From positions 4,464,001-4,528,000 of the forward strand of contig CAVTLA010000001.1 of NCBI GenBank assembly GCA_963735465.1: a DNA stretch of 64,000 nucleotides, in the 5' to 3' direction. Of this stretch, positions 43,869-53,096 are shown in pieces. A program made the translations under genes and the position numbers. The DNA is from DASZHJ01 sp963735465. GTDB lineage: Bacteria; Pseudomonadota; Alphaproteobacteria; ATCC43930; CGMCC-115725. Below the pieces are notes generated by a model. It saw only the letters and a program-made list of their open reading frames with translations, ran no database searches and was not told where the DNA came from. Each line of letters starts with the position of its first letter. Position 1 is the stretch's first letter.

Positions 43869-45613
43869 GCGACGGAGCGGGCGTAATGCCGTCGGCGGCG
43901 GCACTGCTCTCGGCGGCGGCCGAGCTGATGCCCGATGTGCCCATGCTGGAGCTCGAGAGCGCCGGCGTCATTCTCATCTATGGTCGCGACGAGGTCGCGA
44001 TCGAGGCCGGCAACCAGCTCCGGGATCACCTCGACGTCACCGTGCTGGTCGAGCCGGGCGCGACGGTGACGCTGGGGCCCGCGACGGAATTTCCCGTCGC
44101 CCGGGGCCGCATCCGCACGGTCAGCGGTCACCTCGGCGCCTTTGACGTCGTGGTCGATGACTTCGCCGAGCCGGCGCCGTCGGTCGGATTGCCTCGCGAT
44201 GGCGCGCGGTCGCGCTGCGACCTCCTCCTCGACCTCACCGGCGGGACCGCGCTGGTCGCCGCGCCGGATCTGCGGGAGGGATATCTGCGCGCCGATCCCG
44301 ACCATCCCGCCGCGGTGACGGCGGCCGTCCTCCGGGCGTGCGATCTCGTCGGCGGCTTCGAGAAGCCGCGCTATATCGCCTTCGATGCTTCTCTCTGCGC
44401 CCATTCCCGCTCGGGGATCACCGGCTGCACCCGCTGCCTCGATCTCTGCCCCGCCGGCGCCATCGTTCCCGCCGGCGATCAGGTGGCGATCGATCCCTTC
44501 GTCTGCGCCGGCTGCGGCCAATGCGCCGCGGCCTGTCCGACCGGCGCCGCTTCCTACGCGATGCCGCCGGCGGACGCGCTGGTGCGGCGGCTGCGCGCGA
44601 TGCTGACGGCCTTTCGCCAAGCCGGCGGCGAGCACGCGGTCCTGCTGGTGCACGACGATGCCAACGGCACGCCGCTGATCGATGCCCTGGCGCAACAGAG
44701 TGAGGGCCTGCCGGCATGGGTGCTTCCGCTGGCGGTGAACGAGGTGACCCAGGTCGGCCTCGAGGGCATCGCCGCCGCCTTCGCCTTCGGCGCCTCGGCG
44801 GTGCGGTTTCTGCTTCGCGCCCAACCGCGTCACGACATCACGGGATTGATGCGGACCATCGCGCTGGCCGATCCGATCCTGACCGGTCTCGGCTTCGGCG
44901 CCGGACGGGTCGCCACGATCGAGACCGATGACCCCGACACCCTGGGCGACGCCTTGCGCGCGATTCCCGCGATGCCGTCGGCGCCACGTCCCGCGAGCTT
45001 CCTGCCAGTGGGCGGCAAGCGGAGCGTCCTGCGCGCCGCGCTCGATGAGCTGCAGCGCGCCGCGCCCGATCCCGTGGATGTGATCGCGCTGCCGGCCCCG
45101 GCGCCCTTCGGCGCGATCGAGATCGACGTGGACGGCTGCACCCTCTGCCTCGCCTGCGTCTCCGCCTGTCCGACCGGCGCGCTGCGCGACGATCCCGAGC
45201 GGCCGATGCTGCGCTTCGCCGAGGACGCCTGCGTGCAGTGCGGCTTGTGCAAGGCGACCTGCCCGGAGAAGGTGATCACGCTCAAGCCGCAGCTCGATTT
45301 CCGCACCTCAAGCGCCGCGGCGCGGGTTCTCAAGGAGGAGGAGCCGTTCTGCTGCATCCGCTGCAGCAAGCCCTTCGGCGTCAAGAGCACGATCGAGCGC
45401 GTGACGGCGAAGCTCCGGGGCTCGCATTGGATGTATCGGGAACAGCCCGGCCGCCTCGATGTCATAAAAATGTGCGACGATTGTCGCGTCGCCTTTGTCT
45501 CGAATGAGGGCTTCGATCCCTATGGCGCGCCCGGCCGGCGGCTGCGCACGACAGACGACTACCTGCGCGAACGCCACACGGACTCACCGATACCGGGAGG
45601 GTCTGGCAAGTGA
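43865..45613 (+). CDS. Iron-sulfur protein with four ferredoxin motifs, Fdh operon accessory
   Basis: This 582-residue soluble protein has an N-terminal Rossmann-like domain (VILIYGRDEVAIEAGNQL). The CTRCLDLCPAGAI and CAGCGQCAAACP clusters lie near residues 190-225, and a central alpha/beta domain has VLLVHDDANGTPLIDAL. A second pair, CTLCLACVSACP and CVQCGLCKATCP, is near 420-465, and extra cysteines lie in CCIRCSKPFG and MCDDCRV. Genes of this type accompany fdh operons in alphaproteobacteria. It may act as an electron-transfer or cofactor-insertion factor. Coupled to neighbours on both sides by 4-bp overlaps. Confidence 0.85.
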   Translation: MSDGAGVMPSAAALLSAAAELMPDVPMLELESAGVILIYGRDEVAIEAGNQLRDHLDVTVLVEPGATVTLGPATEFPVARGRIRTVSGHLGAFDVVVDDFAEPAPSVGLPRDGARSRCDLLLDLTGGTALVAAPDLREGYLRADPDHPAAVTAAVLRACDLVGGFEKPRYIAFDASLCAHSRSGITGCTRCLDLCPAGAIVPAGDQVAIDPFVCAGCGQCAAACPTGAASYAMPPADALVRRLRAMLTAFRQAGGEHAVLLVHDDANGTPLIDALAQQSEGLPAWVLPLAVNEVTQVGLEGIAAAFAFGASAVRFLLRAQPRHDITGLMRTIALADPILTGLGFGAGRVATIETDDPDTLGDALRAIPAMPSAPRPASFLPVGGKRSVLRAALDELQRAAPDPVDVIALPAPAPFGAIEIDVDGCTLCLACVSACPTGALRDDPERPMLRFAEDACVQCGLCKATCPEKVITLKPQLDFRTSSAAARVLKEEEPFCCIRCSKPFGVKSTIERVTAKLRGSHWMYREQPGRLDVIKMCDDCRVAFVSNEGFDPYGAPGRRLRTTDDYLRERHTDSPIPGGSGK

Positions 45614-46140
45614 AGCTGCTGCGGACGATCCGCCTGGATGAGTCGGACGCATTCCTCTTCGAGACCGCGGCGGAGTCCGGCGAATGGGCTGTCTCCGGCG
45701 CCTTCGCCTTCGCGCATCTGGATCCGGCCCTGCTCCTGGGCAAGGCGCGGGCGGCGTTTCACGGGGGATTCCTGGGGATCGGGTCTCTGGGCTGGTCGAC
45801 GCTGGTGCAGGTCGTCGAGGCCAGCCCGGGGGATCGCGCGGCGGCGGTGGCCGCGCTGGCGCGACAGCTCGTCGCCCGCTTCGGCGCCCCCGATATCGCC
45901 ACCGCGCTGCCGGCGGCGGAGGAAGAGATCGCCTTCGCGGCGTCCCTCGCCGAACATCCCACGGGCGTTCTCGCCGCCGTGTCGCGCAGCCATGACGCCG
46001 GCTCCGTCCGCGAGTCCTTCCGTGTGCTGCGTCCGATCGCGGAACCGCCGCTGCGTGTCTTCGATGCCCGAATGGCCGTCGACGAGCCGCTGGCGGAGCA
46101 CATCGATCTCCTGGCGATGGCGCGGGGAGGGCTCCCGTGA
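45610..46140 (+). CDS. DUF6505-type Fdh accessory protein
   Basis: This 176-residue protein starts at GTG 45610 (overlapping the previous stop). It reads MKLLRTIRLDESDAFLFETA, then GEWAVSGAFAFAH and a segment rich in hydrophobic and acidic residues. I recognise the family only as the small protein that sits between the iron-sulfur protein and the DUF3305 protein in Fdh clusters. No catalytic motif is visible. Confidence 0.7.
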   Translation: MKLLRTIRLDESDAFLFETAAESGEWAVSGAFAFAHLDPALLLGKARAAFHGGFLGIGSLGWSTLVQVVEASPGDRAAAVAALARQLVARFGAPDIATALPAAEEEIAFAASLAEHPTGVLAAVSRSHDAGSVRESFRVLRPIAEPPLRVFDARMAVDEPLAEHIDLLAMARGGLP

Positions 46141-46664
46141 GCGGTGGGCATCCGGTGCCGGCGAACGCGAACGCCACGGCCCTCGCGCGCCTTCCCGTCG
46201 GCGTAGTGGTGGAGCGGCGTCCGGCGAAGAGCCCGTGGCTCGACTTCCTGTGGCGGCCGATTTCAGTGCTGGCCGGGGGCTCCTCGGCGGCGCCGTGGAC
46301 GCCGCTCTCGGAGACGGCGGAGACCGCCCTCTTCTACGCCGGTGAGGCCGTGATCGAGCTGCATCGGACCGAGACCACGAACTACCGCGACAACCTCGCC
46401 TCGGGCGCGCCCGTGCTATGGGTGATCCTGCGCCCCGGCGTGTCGACGCATCCCTACCATCTTCTGACCGTGACCGCCGACCCGGCGGAGGGCGAGGCGT
46501 TCACCGACGCCGGCAACGATCTCGTGGAGACCGTGCCGATGCCGCCCCTGGTCGCCCAGGCCATCGAGGATTTCATCCGGGAGCATCACGTGGAGCGGCC
46601 CTTCGTCAAGCGCCGCCGCCGCCCGGCCGAACCGCAGGCGTCGTGCGGAGATCCGCGGGAATGA
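46137..46664 (+). CDS. DUF3305 protein, Fdh accessory
   Basis: The 175-residue product starts at GTG 46137, overlapping the DUF6505-type gene by four bases. It has the DUF3305 hallmarks: VGVVVERRPAKSPWLDFLWRP near residue 22, ETTNYRDNLASGAPVLWVIL and VETVPMPPLVAQAIEDF. It is found with DUF3306 proteins beside formate dehydrogenase genes and is thought to help assembly; the mechanism is unknown. Its ATGA end overlaps the DUF3306 gene. Confidence 0.88.
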   Translation: MSGGHPVPANANATALARLPVGVVVERRPAKSPWLDFLWRPISVLAGGSSAAPWTPLSETAETALFYAGEAVIELHRTETTNYRDNLASGAPVLWVILRPGVSTHPYHLLTVTADPAEGEAFTDAGNDLVETVPMPPLVAQAIEDFIREHHVERPFVKRRRRPAEPQASCGDPRE

Positions 46665-47251
46665 GCAGCGCCGAAACTTTCCTCTCGCGCTGGTCGCGGT
46701 TGAAGCGAGGAGCGGTGGAGGAGCGCGACACCCCTTCCGCCGACGATGCTCGGCCAACCGATGCCATCGCGCCGGCATCCCCGGTCTTCGATCCCGCGAG
46801 CCTTCCGCCGATCGAGTCCATCACGTCCGGCACGGATATCCGCGTCTTCCTGCAATCGGGCGTGCCGGCGGAGCTGACCCGGGCGGCGCTGCGGCGAGCC
46901 TGGGCGAGCGATCCCGCGATCCGCGACTTCATCGGCATCGCAGAGAACCAGTGGGACTTCACCGATCCCGCCTCGATCCCGGGATTCGGACCGCTGCGGG
47001 AAACGGACGACGTGGCCAGCCTCATGGCCCAGGCCCTGGGAACGCTGAACAAGGCGGTCGAAGCGGTGTCCGCGGAAGAAGCGCCGCCGGCGGCGACGGG
47101 TCTCCAGCACGACGCGGCCGATGAGCGACGGCGCCAGGGTCCGGACATGCCGCCCGCTGCCCCGGTGCGCGACGCCCGGACGGCGGATGCCGCCGATCCG
47201 CGTGAGCCTGAACACCTCCGCCCGCGCCACGGCGGCGCCTTGCCGCGGTAG
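46661..47251 (+). CDS. DUF3306 protein, Fdh accessory
   Basis: The 196-residue product begins MSSAETFLSRWSRLKRGAVE, the usual DUF3306 opening. The middle is a conserved core, ESITSGTDIRVFLQSGVP followed by LRRAWASDPAIRDFIGIAEN. The C-terminal 60 residues are low-complexity, charged and probably disordered. Its start overlaps the DUF3305 stop. Members appear only in such Fdh clusters. Confidence 0.88.
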   Translation: MSSAETFLSRWSRLKRGAVEERDTPSADDARPTDAIAPASPVFDPASLPPIESITSGTDIRVFLQSGVPAELTRAALRRAWASDPAIRDFIGIAENQWDFTDPASIPGFGPLRETDDVASLMAQALGTLNKAVEAVSAEEAPPAATGLQHDAADERRRQGPDMPPAAPVRDARTADAADPREPEHLRPRHGGALPR

Positions 47252-47256
47252 AATCC

Positions 47257-47868
47257 ATGCCGGCATCCGCACATCCGAGAGATCCCGCACGCCGCGTCGA
47301 CGAGATCGATCGCGCCCGGGCGGAGGAATATGCGCTGCTGGCGACACTACTGGCGCGCAGCCCAGAGGCCGGGATGATTGGGCGCCTCGCCCGCTTGCGC
47401 GGCGACGGGACTCCCCTCGGCCTCGCCCATGCGGCGCTCGGGGAGGCCGCGGCCTCGGCGACCGCCGAGAGCGTGCAGCGGGAATATTTCCAGCTCTTCG
47501 ATGGGGTGGGCCGCGGCAAGCTCATGCCATATGCCTCCTATTATCTGACGGGCTCGACATACGGACGCCCGCTCTCGCGCCTGCGCCAGACCCTCCGGCG
47601 CTTCGGCATCGAGAAGACGGACGGGAACTCGGAGCCGGAGGATCATGCGGCGGTCCTCAGCGAGATCATGTCGGGCCTCGCCGGTGGTTCCATCGCCGCG
47701 CCGGCGGGCGCGGAGCGCGAGGTCTTCGAGCAGCACCTGGCGCCGTGGATCGGGCGTTTCTTCGGCGATCTGGAGCGGGTGGACTCCGCCGGATTCTATG
47801 CCCGGGTAGGCGCCCTCGGCCGGATCTTCGTCGAGATCGAGACCACGGGTTTCACCCTCGCGCCGTGA
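47257..47868 (+). CDS. TorD/DmsD-family chaperone for molybdoenzyme export
   Basis: The 203-residue helical protein matches the TorD/DmsD family: RAEEYALLATLLARSP at the start, VQREYFQLFDGVGRG, and MPYASYYLTG, the most conserved element. An EPEDHAAVLSEIMSGL segment follows. Such chaperones bind the TAT signal of a molybdoenzyme until its cofactor is inserted. FdhA, carrying a TAT signal in the same operon, is the obvious client. It starts 5 bp after the DUF3306 gene. Confidence 0.9.
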   Translation: MPASAHPRDPARRVDEIDRARAEEYALLATLLARSPEAGMIGRLARLRGDGTPLGLAHAALGEAAASATAESVQREYFQLFDGVGRGKLMPYASYYLTGSTYGRPLSRLRQTLRRFGIEKTDGNSEPEDHAAVLSEIMSGLAGGSIAAPAGAEREVFEQHLAPWIGRFFGDLERVDSAGFYARVGALGRIFVEIETTGFTLAP

Positions 47869-47900
47869 GCGGCCGGGAATACGAGATCGGAGAGCAGAGA

Positions 47901-48026
47901 ATGCGCCCTTTCATCCTCGCGTGCTGTGCCATCATCCTGATCGCCATCGGCGCCGCGATCGTCCTTGATCGCTTCGTGCAGAAGTCATCCACGACCGCAT
48001 TCACCGCGCCCGGCGCGCAGAGCTAG
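47901..48026 (+). CDS. Small single-pass membrane protein at the end of the Fdh operon
   Basis: The ATG at 47901 opens 41 residues with one hydrophobic segment (FILACCAIILIAIGAAIVLD) and a polar tail (RFVQKSSTTAFTAPG). A GAGAGCAGAGA sequence just upstream can act as ribosome-binding site. It follows the TorD gene by 32 bp on the same strand. It may be a small subunit or stabiliser of the Fdh complex; that is only position-based. Confidence 0.6.
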   Translation: MRPFILACCAIILIAIGAAIVLDRFVQKSSTTAFTAPGAQS

Positions 48027-48124
48027 CGCCGCTCGGCGGTCATCCGCGTCGGCCGCGCAAGGCCATTATGTGCTGGCAAGCGACGGGCCTTGAGGTATGA
48101 ATGCGGGTGGGTTGAATGCATTGA

Positions 48125-48514
48125 ATGGGTATTCGTGTGAGCGCGCACAAGCCTCTCGACTGTCTCAAGTGTCCCGGCCTCTGCTGCAAGATGGCGGGCT
48201 CCGTCCTGGTCAGCCGCTATGACATCCGACGCCTGGCCCGGCATCTCGGACTCCGTCCCGCGGAATTCGAGGAGAAGCACATCGTCAAGGTGACGCGGGC
48301 CGGGAAAAAACGCATCAAATCCGCCGAGGACACCTGCCAGTTCCTGGGCGCCGATCGCACCTGCACGGTCTACGAGGCCCGCCCCACGGATTGCCGCGGC
48401 TATGTCTGCTGGGACCAGGACGACACGACGGTTTACGACTACGCCAGGTTCATGCAGACGCCCGTGGCCAAGCTGCGCAAGGCCGAGCTCGAGGAAGAGC
48501 AGGCCGAGGCCTGA
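48125..48514 (+). CDS. YkgJ-family cysteine-cluster protein
   Basis: The 129-residue protein has the YkgJ (zinc- or iron-chelating) cysteine pattern: CLKCPGLCCKMAG at the start, then DTCQFLGADRTCTVY and ARPTDCRGYVCW. Biochemical function is not established for the family. The start could also be the GTG four codons later. It is 98 bp after the Fdh operon and is not clearly part of it. Confidence 0.85.
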   Translation: MGIRVSAHKPLDCLKCPGLCCKMAGSVLVSRYDIRRLARHLGLRPAEFEEKHIVKVTRAGKKRIKSAEDTCQFLGADRTCTVYEARPTDCRGYVCWDQDDTTVYDYARFMQTPVAKLRKAELEEEQAEA

Positions 48515-48523
48515 CGTCGCGGG

Positions 48524-49825
48524 CTATGCGGCCGTCACGCGCCAGATGACGTCGCCCACGTCGTCGGCCATCAGCACGCTGCCGTCGGGACCGAGCGTCA
48601 CGCCCACGGGACGTCCGTAGGACACCTTCTCGTCCGGTGCCAGGAACCCCGACAGGATGTCGCGCGCGGGGCCGGACGGGCGTCCGTTCGCGAAGGGCAC
48701 GAAGACGAGCTTGTAGCCGCTGAGTTTGCTGCGGTTCCACGAGCCGTGCTGGCCGATCGCCATGCCGTCGGGGAACCCCGGCAGCGTGCCGGCGGGCAGC
48801 CAGCAGAGGCCGAGGGATGCGGTGTGCCCGCCCAGCGCATAGTCCGGGGTGAGGGCAGTCGCCACCTTGGCCGCGTCCTGCGGCACCCGGTCGTCCACGG
48901 TCTGGCCCCAGTAGCAATAGGGCCAGCCGTAGAAGCCGCCGTCGCGCACCGAGGTCAGATAATCCGGCGGCGTCTCGTCGCCGAGACCGTCGCGCTCGTT
49001 CACGACGGTCCAGAGCGCGCCGGTCGTGGGCTCCCAGGCCATTCCCACGGCGTTGCGCAACCCGCCGGCGAAGATGCGGCTGCTGCCCTTGGCGAGGTCG
49101 AGCTCGTAGATCGCGGCGCGGCCTTCCTCGACCGCCATGCCGTTGTCGGCGATGTTGGTGGATGAGCCGACGCCGGCATAGAGCTTGGTTCCGTCCGGGC
49201 TCGGCAGCAGGCTCCGCGTCCAATGGCCGCCGGGCTTGAAGGTGGCGAGCCGCCGCCCCGGCGCGGTGATTTTCGTGGCATCAGGCGTATAGGGGAAGGC
49301 CATCACGCCGTCGGTATTGCCGACATAGAAAGTATCGCCCAGCAGCGCCATGCCGAAGGGCTGGTTCAGCCCTTCCATGAACACCTCCTGGATCTCAGCC
49401 ACGCCGTCGCCGTCCTTGTCGCGCAGCAGCGTGATGCGGTTGGCGCTCTCGCCCATGGCGGCGGCCCGCTTCATCGTGGCGACCATGGCGTAGTCGAAGA
49501 GGCTCCGGGCAGGTCTCTCCACGTTCGAGGACTCCGCGACCAGAACATCGCCGTTGGGCAGCACCTGGATCCAGCGCGGATGCTTGAGGCCGGCCGCGAA
49601 GGCATTGACCTTGAGGCCGGGCGCCGCGATCGGCTTGTGCCCCGGCGCCCAGCCCTGGGCGGTCGGCATCTTGAGGGTGGGAATGGCGCCCTGGGGCTTT
49701 GCCGCGGGGATCGCGGGAGCGGCGCCCCAGGCCGGTTCCGGCAATCCATCCGTCATCCGCCTCACGGCCACCGTTCCGGCGCCCACCAGCGCCACCACCC
49801 GCGCGAAAATTGCCGAGACGCTCAA
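48524..49825 (-). CDS. PQQ-type sorbosone/glucose dehydrogenase-like beta-propeller protein
   Basis: I propose the TTG at 49825 as start (GGGGA nine bases upstream), giving 433 residues with a signal-anchor (AIFARVVALVGAGTVAV); the open frame runs to 50029. The rest is a six-bladed propeller: LKHPRWIQVLPNGDVLVAES, LLRDKDGDGVAEIQEV, GLNQPFGMALLGDTFYVG, GGLRNAVGMAWEPTTG and YGRPVGVTLGPDGSVLMADD. The family oxidises sugars with PQQ in the periplasm, though many members have unknown substrates. It is divergent from the Ldh paralogue at 50005. Confidence 0.82.
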   Translation of the reverse strand: MSVSAIFARVVALVGAGTVAVRRMTDGLPEPAWGAAPAIPAAKPQGAIPTLKMPTAQGWAPGHKPIAAPGLKVNAFAAGLKHPRWIQVLPNGDVLVAESSNVERPARSLFDYAMVATMKRAAAMGESANRITLLRDKDGDGVAEIQEVFMEGLNQPFGMALLGDTFYVGNTDGVMAFPYTPDATKITAPGRRLATFKPGGHWTRSLLPSPDGTKLYAGVGSSTNIADNGMAVEEGRAAIYELDLAKGSSRIFAGGLRNAVGMAWEPTTGALWTVVNERDGLGDETPPDYLTSVRDGGFYGWPYCYWGQTVDDRVPQDAAKVATALTPDYALGGHTASLGLCWLPAGTLPGFPDGMAIGQHGSWNRSKLSGYKLVFVPFANGRPSGPARDILSGFLAPDEKVSYGRPVGVTLGPDGSVLMADDVGDVIWRVTAA

Positions 49826-50004
49826 TGTTCTGTTTCCCCTGGCCGTACGCGCGTGAATGATGATCAGTCTATGGTCAAACCGGCCGCCGGCGCGAGCCTT
49901 CCGTGGTGGGCCGTCCGGTAGACAGCTCCAGATCAAGACCGCAAGATGCCGGCCTGCGGCGAAACGCGATCCCGCGAGCTCGCGGGAAAATCGGGGAGGA
50001 GCGC

Positions 50005-50994
50005 ATGCGTCTGAGCGTCGCCGAGGCACGGGCGCTCGCCGACGGGGTGATGCGGTCTCTCGGCCACGATCCGGCGGAGGCCGGCATCATCGCCGACCAT
50101 CTCATCGATTGCGAATTGCGCGGGCTGCAGTACGGCGGTCTCGCCCGGGCGCTCAGCATCGCCGAGCGGCTGACCCGCACCGGCTACCGGCCGGAGCCGC
50201 TCCGCATCGAGAAGGAGACCGCGGTCTCGGCGCGCCTCGACGGCGGCGACCGGCTCGGCTACATCGTCGCGCGCCGGGCGACTGACATCGCCATCGCGAA
50301 GGCGACCGCGGCGGGCATCGCGATCGTCGGCGCGAACAACACCTGGTACACGGGGATGCTCTCCTATTACGCCGAGATGGCGGCGGCCCGGGGCCTCGTC
50401 ACCATGATCGCGTCGAACGCCTCGCCGTGGGTGGCACCCCATGGCGCCAGCGAAGGCCGCTTCGGCACCAATCCCATCTGCTTCGGCTTTCCCAGCCGCG
50501 AGGACCCGATCATCTGGGATATCGGTACCTCCGCAATCATCCACGCCGAGGTCACGCTCGCCGGCCGATTCGGGCACATGCTGCCCGATGGCGTCGCCTT
50601 CGATGCCGCGGGCAATCCGACCCGGGATCCCGCCGCGGCGCTGGTTGGCGCCTTCGCGCCCTGGGCGGGTGCCAAGGGTTCCGGCCTCGGCCTCGTGGTG
50701 CAGATGCTGGGCGCGCTTGCCGGTGGGCCCTTCATCCCGCCCGAGCTCGCCCGCTTCGGCTTCGTCATCGTCGCCGTGCGGCCGGATCTCCTGACCTCGG
50801 CGGAGGAGTACGAGGCCGGCGTCGCGGAGTATGCGACGGCGGTCCGCGCGGCGCGCCCGGTCGCCGGCGGCGCGCCGGTGCGCATGCCCTTCGATCGCTC
50901 CCGGGCAGAGCGTCGCCGCCGTCTCGACGAGGACGCGATCGAGGTGGCCGACGCCGTCCACGCCGCCCTCGTCGCGCGCTGCGCTACGGCGTAG
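50005..50994 (+). CDS. Ldh family oxidoreductase, divergent (conserved histidines replaced)
   Basis: The ATG at 50005 has GGGAGGA four bases upstream and gives 329 residues. It aligns over its length with the Ldh2 family and with the paralogue at 1535-2605. The DSHG motif reads LQYGG (Tyr43), and the catalytic N-S/T-x-H-x-G motif reads NTWYTG with tyrosine at position 115. The NPICFGFPS and AGAKGSGLGLVVQML segments are kept, so nucleotide binding is probable. It may be a distinct subfamily with another substrate. The next gene follows 81 bp later. Confidence 0.82.
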   Translation: MRLSVAEARALADGVMRSLGHDPAEAGIIADHLIDCELRGLQYGGLARALSIAERLTRTGYRPEPLRIEKETAVSARLDGGDRLGYIVARRATDIAIAKATAAGIAIVGANNTWYTGMLSYYAEMAAARGLVTMIASNASPWVAPHGASEGRFGTNPICFGFPSREDPIIWDIGTSAIIHAEVTLAGRFGHMLPDGVAFDAAGNPTRDPAAALVGAFAPWAGAKGSGLGLVVQMLGALAGGPFIPPELARFGFVIVAVRPDLLTSAEEYEAGVAEYATAVRAARPVAGGAPVRMPFDRSRAERRRRLDEDAIEVADAVHAALVARCATA

Positions 50995-51075
50995 CGGCTC
51001 AACCGCGGGCGCATTGACCGCCCGGCGATGACGCGCTAGCGGTAGCAACTCTGCTTTTCAGGCGAGGTCGGGAAC

Positions 51076-52137
51076 ATGGGCAAGAAGATCGCGATCATGG
51101 GCGCGGGCGCGGTGGGCGGATATGCCGGCGCCCATATGGTCCGCGCCGGCGAGAACGTGACCTTCCTCGATCCCTGGCCCGCTCATGTGGAGCGCCTGAA
51201 GAGCGACGGCCTCCGCATCACCCATGCCATGGACGTGCCGGAGTTCACCGTTCCCGTGCGCGCGCTGCACCTGACCGAGGCGCAGCAGCTCGCCAGGGAG
51301 GCACCCGTCGACATCGCCTTCGTCTGCATGAAGTCCTACGACACCGCCTGGGCCACCACGCTCATCGCCCAGTACCTGGCGCCTGATGGATTCGTGGTGT
51401 CGCTGCAGAACTGCATGAACGAGGCGACGGTGGCCGGCGTCGTCGGCTGGGGCCGGACCCTCGGCTGCATCGCCAGCGTGATCTCGGTCGGCCTCGACGA
51501 GCCGGGACACGTGCATCGCGGCGCCGGCAAGGGCGGCGCCGCCCACACGGTGTTCCGCGTCGGCGAGGTGCACGGGCGCGTCACGGCGCGCGCCCAGGAG
51601 GTCTGCCGCCTCGTGGCCTACGCCGATAGCGCCAAGGTCACCGACAATCTCTGGGGCGAGCGCTGGTCGAAGCTGGTGGCGAACGCGATGGCGAACGGGC
51701 TTTCCGCCTGCACCGGCCTCACCGGCAAGCAAATGCTGGAGAACGACACCCTCCGCCGGTTCTCCGCCCGGCTGGGCAGCGAGGCGATCCGCATCGGCCA
51801 GGCCCTGGGTTATGCCCTGGAGGAGATTCTGCACCTGCCGCCGGAGACGATCGCGCGGGCGGGCGAGGGGGACGCGGCGGCGATGCGCGAGGTCGACGAG
51901 CGTCGTATTGCCGACGGCAAGAAGGCCTCGGCGACTCAGCGCCCGTCCATGGGCCAGGACATGGCGAAGGGCCGGCGCACCGAGATCGAGTTCCTGAACG
52001 GCTTCGTGGTGCGCGAAGGTGCGCGCGCCGGCATCGCGGCCCCCGCCAACGCCGCCCTCACCGACATCGTCGGGCGCGTGGAGCGCGGCGAGCTCAAGCC
52101 CGATCCGCGCCACATCACGGATCTCAGATTGAATTGA
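51076..52137 (+). CDS. Ketopantoate reductase-family (ApbA/PanE) oxidoreductase
   Basis: This 353-residue protein has the Rossmann motif IAIMGAGAVGGYAGAHM at residue 5. Catalytic-type lysine and glutamate segments follow: FVCMKSYDTAWA, and a second-domain LWGERWSKLVANAMANGLSA with the lysine near residue 196. Late are KASATQRPSMGQDMAKGR and TEIEFLNGFVVREG, typical of the C-terminal domain. It reduces a 2-oxoacid with NADPH. Given the catabolic neighbours, it is probably not the housekeeping PanE. Confidence 0.9.
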   Translation: MGKKIAIMGAGAVGGYAGAHMVRAGENVTFLDPWPAHVERLKSDGLRITHAMDVPEFTVPVRALHLTEAQQLAREAPVDIAFVCMKSYDTAWATTLIAQYLAPDGFVVSLQNCMNEATVAGVVGWGRTLGCIASVISVGLDEPGHVHRGAGKGGAAHTVFRVGEVHGRVTARAQEVCRLVAYADSAKVTDNLWGERWSKLVANAMANGLSACTGLTGKQMLENDTLRRFSARLGSEAIRIGQALGYALEEILHLPPETIARAGEGDAAAMREVDERRIADGKKASATQRPSMGQDMAKGRRTEIEFLNGFVVREGARAGIAAPANAALTDIVGRVERGELKPDPRHITDLRLN

Positions 52138-52222
52138 CGGGGCGCGGAGCCGGTTTTCGCGCCGGCGGCTTCCACGCTAAGGTGGCGAAGCTTTGGACAT
52201 GAATTGGAGTGGGAGACCTGCG

Positions 52223-53083
52223 ATGAAGCTCGGACGACTTGGCGCCTGGTACAGCATGGACAAGCTGACGGGGCCGCAGATCCCGCCCTTCCTCGCGGTG
52301 CTCGAGCGTCTCAACTACGACGTTCTCTGGTATCCGGAATCCCGCGGCTTCGAATCCCTGTCCCTCGCGGGCTTCATGCTCGGCAACAGCAAGAAGCTCA
52401 AGATCGGCAGCTCGATCGCCAGCATCTATGCGCGCGATGCCTTCACCGCGCGCCGCGGCATGGTATCGTTGAACGCGCTCTACGGCGACCGCTTCATCCT
52501 GGGTCTCGGCGTCAGCCATGTGCCGATGGTGGAAGGCGTCAGGGGCCACACCTATACCAAGCCGGTGCCGGCGATGCGCGAGTATCTGGACGGCATCACC
52601 AGGGATCAGCCGGGCTCGGCGGACTGGCCGATCGCCGTCGCCGCCCTGGGCCCGCTGATGCTGAAGCTCTCGGCGGAGAAATCCCGGGGCGCACTCCCCT
52701 ACAACGTGACACCGGAGCACACCGCCCGCGCGGCGAAGATCGTAGGCGCGGGCAAGTGGCTGGCGGTGGAGCAGAAGGTCTGCCTGGAGACCGATGCCGG
52801 CCGCGCCCGCGTCCTCGGCCGCAAGGAGCTGGCGCGCTACATGGGGCTCGACAACTACCGCAACTGCTGGCTCGGCCTCGGCTTCACCGAGGCCGAGCTG
52901 GCGAACGGCGGCTCCGATCGTTTCATCGACGCAATGGTGCTCTGGGGCGATGCGGCGACGGTGAAGGAGAAGCTCCGCGCTCATTTCACCGCCGGCGCCA
53001 CCCATGTCTGCATCCAGCCGGTGCATGATGACGGCGACGTCGCCGCCCGCGATCGCACTCTCACGGCGCTGGCGGATACCTGA
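52223..53083 (+). CDS. LLM-class flavin-dependent oxidoreductase
   Basis: The ATG at 52223 gives 286 residues; a longer in-frame start at 52193 lacks a good ribosome-binding site. The luciferase-like TIM barrel is clear: LERLNYDVLWYPESRGFESL, KKLKIGSSIASIYARDAFTARR, and LGLGVSHVPMVEGVRG. A GATHVCIQPVHDD strand closes it. The N-terminal GRLGAWYSMDKL fits the F420-type subfamily. It uses FMN or F420 to oxidise an unknown organic substrate. Confidence 0.87.
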   Translation: MKLGRLGAWYSMDKLTGPQIPPFLAVLERLNYDVLWYPESRGFESLSLAGFMLGNSKKLKIGSSIASIYARDAFTARRGMVSLNALYGDRFILGLGVSHVPMVEGVRGHTYTKPVPAMREYLDGITRDQPGSADWPIAVAALGPLMLKLSAEKSRGALPYNVTPEHTARAAKIVGAGKWLAVEQKVCLETDAGRARVLGRKELARYMGLDNYRNCWLGLGFTEAELANGGSDRFIDAMVLWGDAATVKEKLRAHFTAGATHVCIQPVHDDGDVAARDRTLTALADT

Positions 53084-53096
53084 TAGTCAGGCGGCC

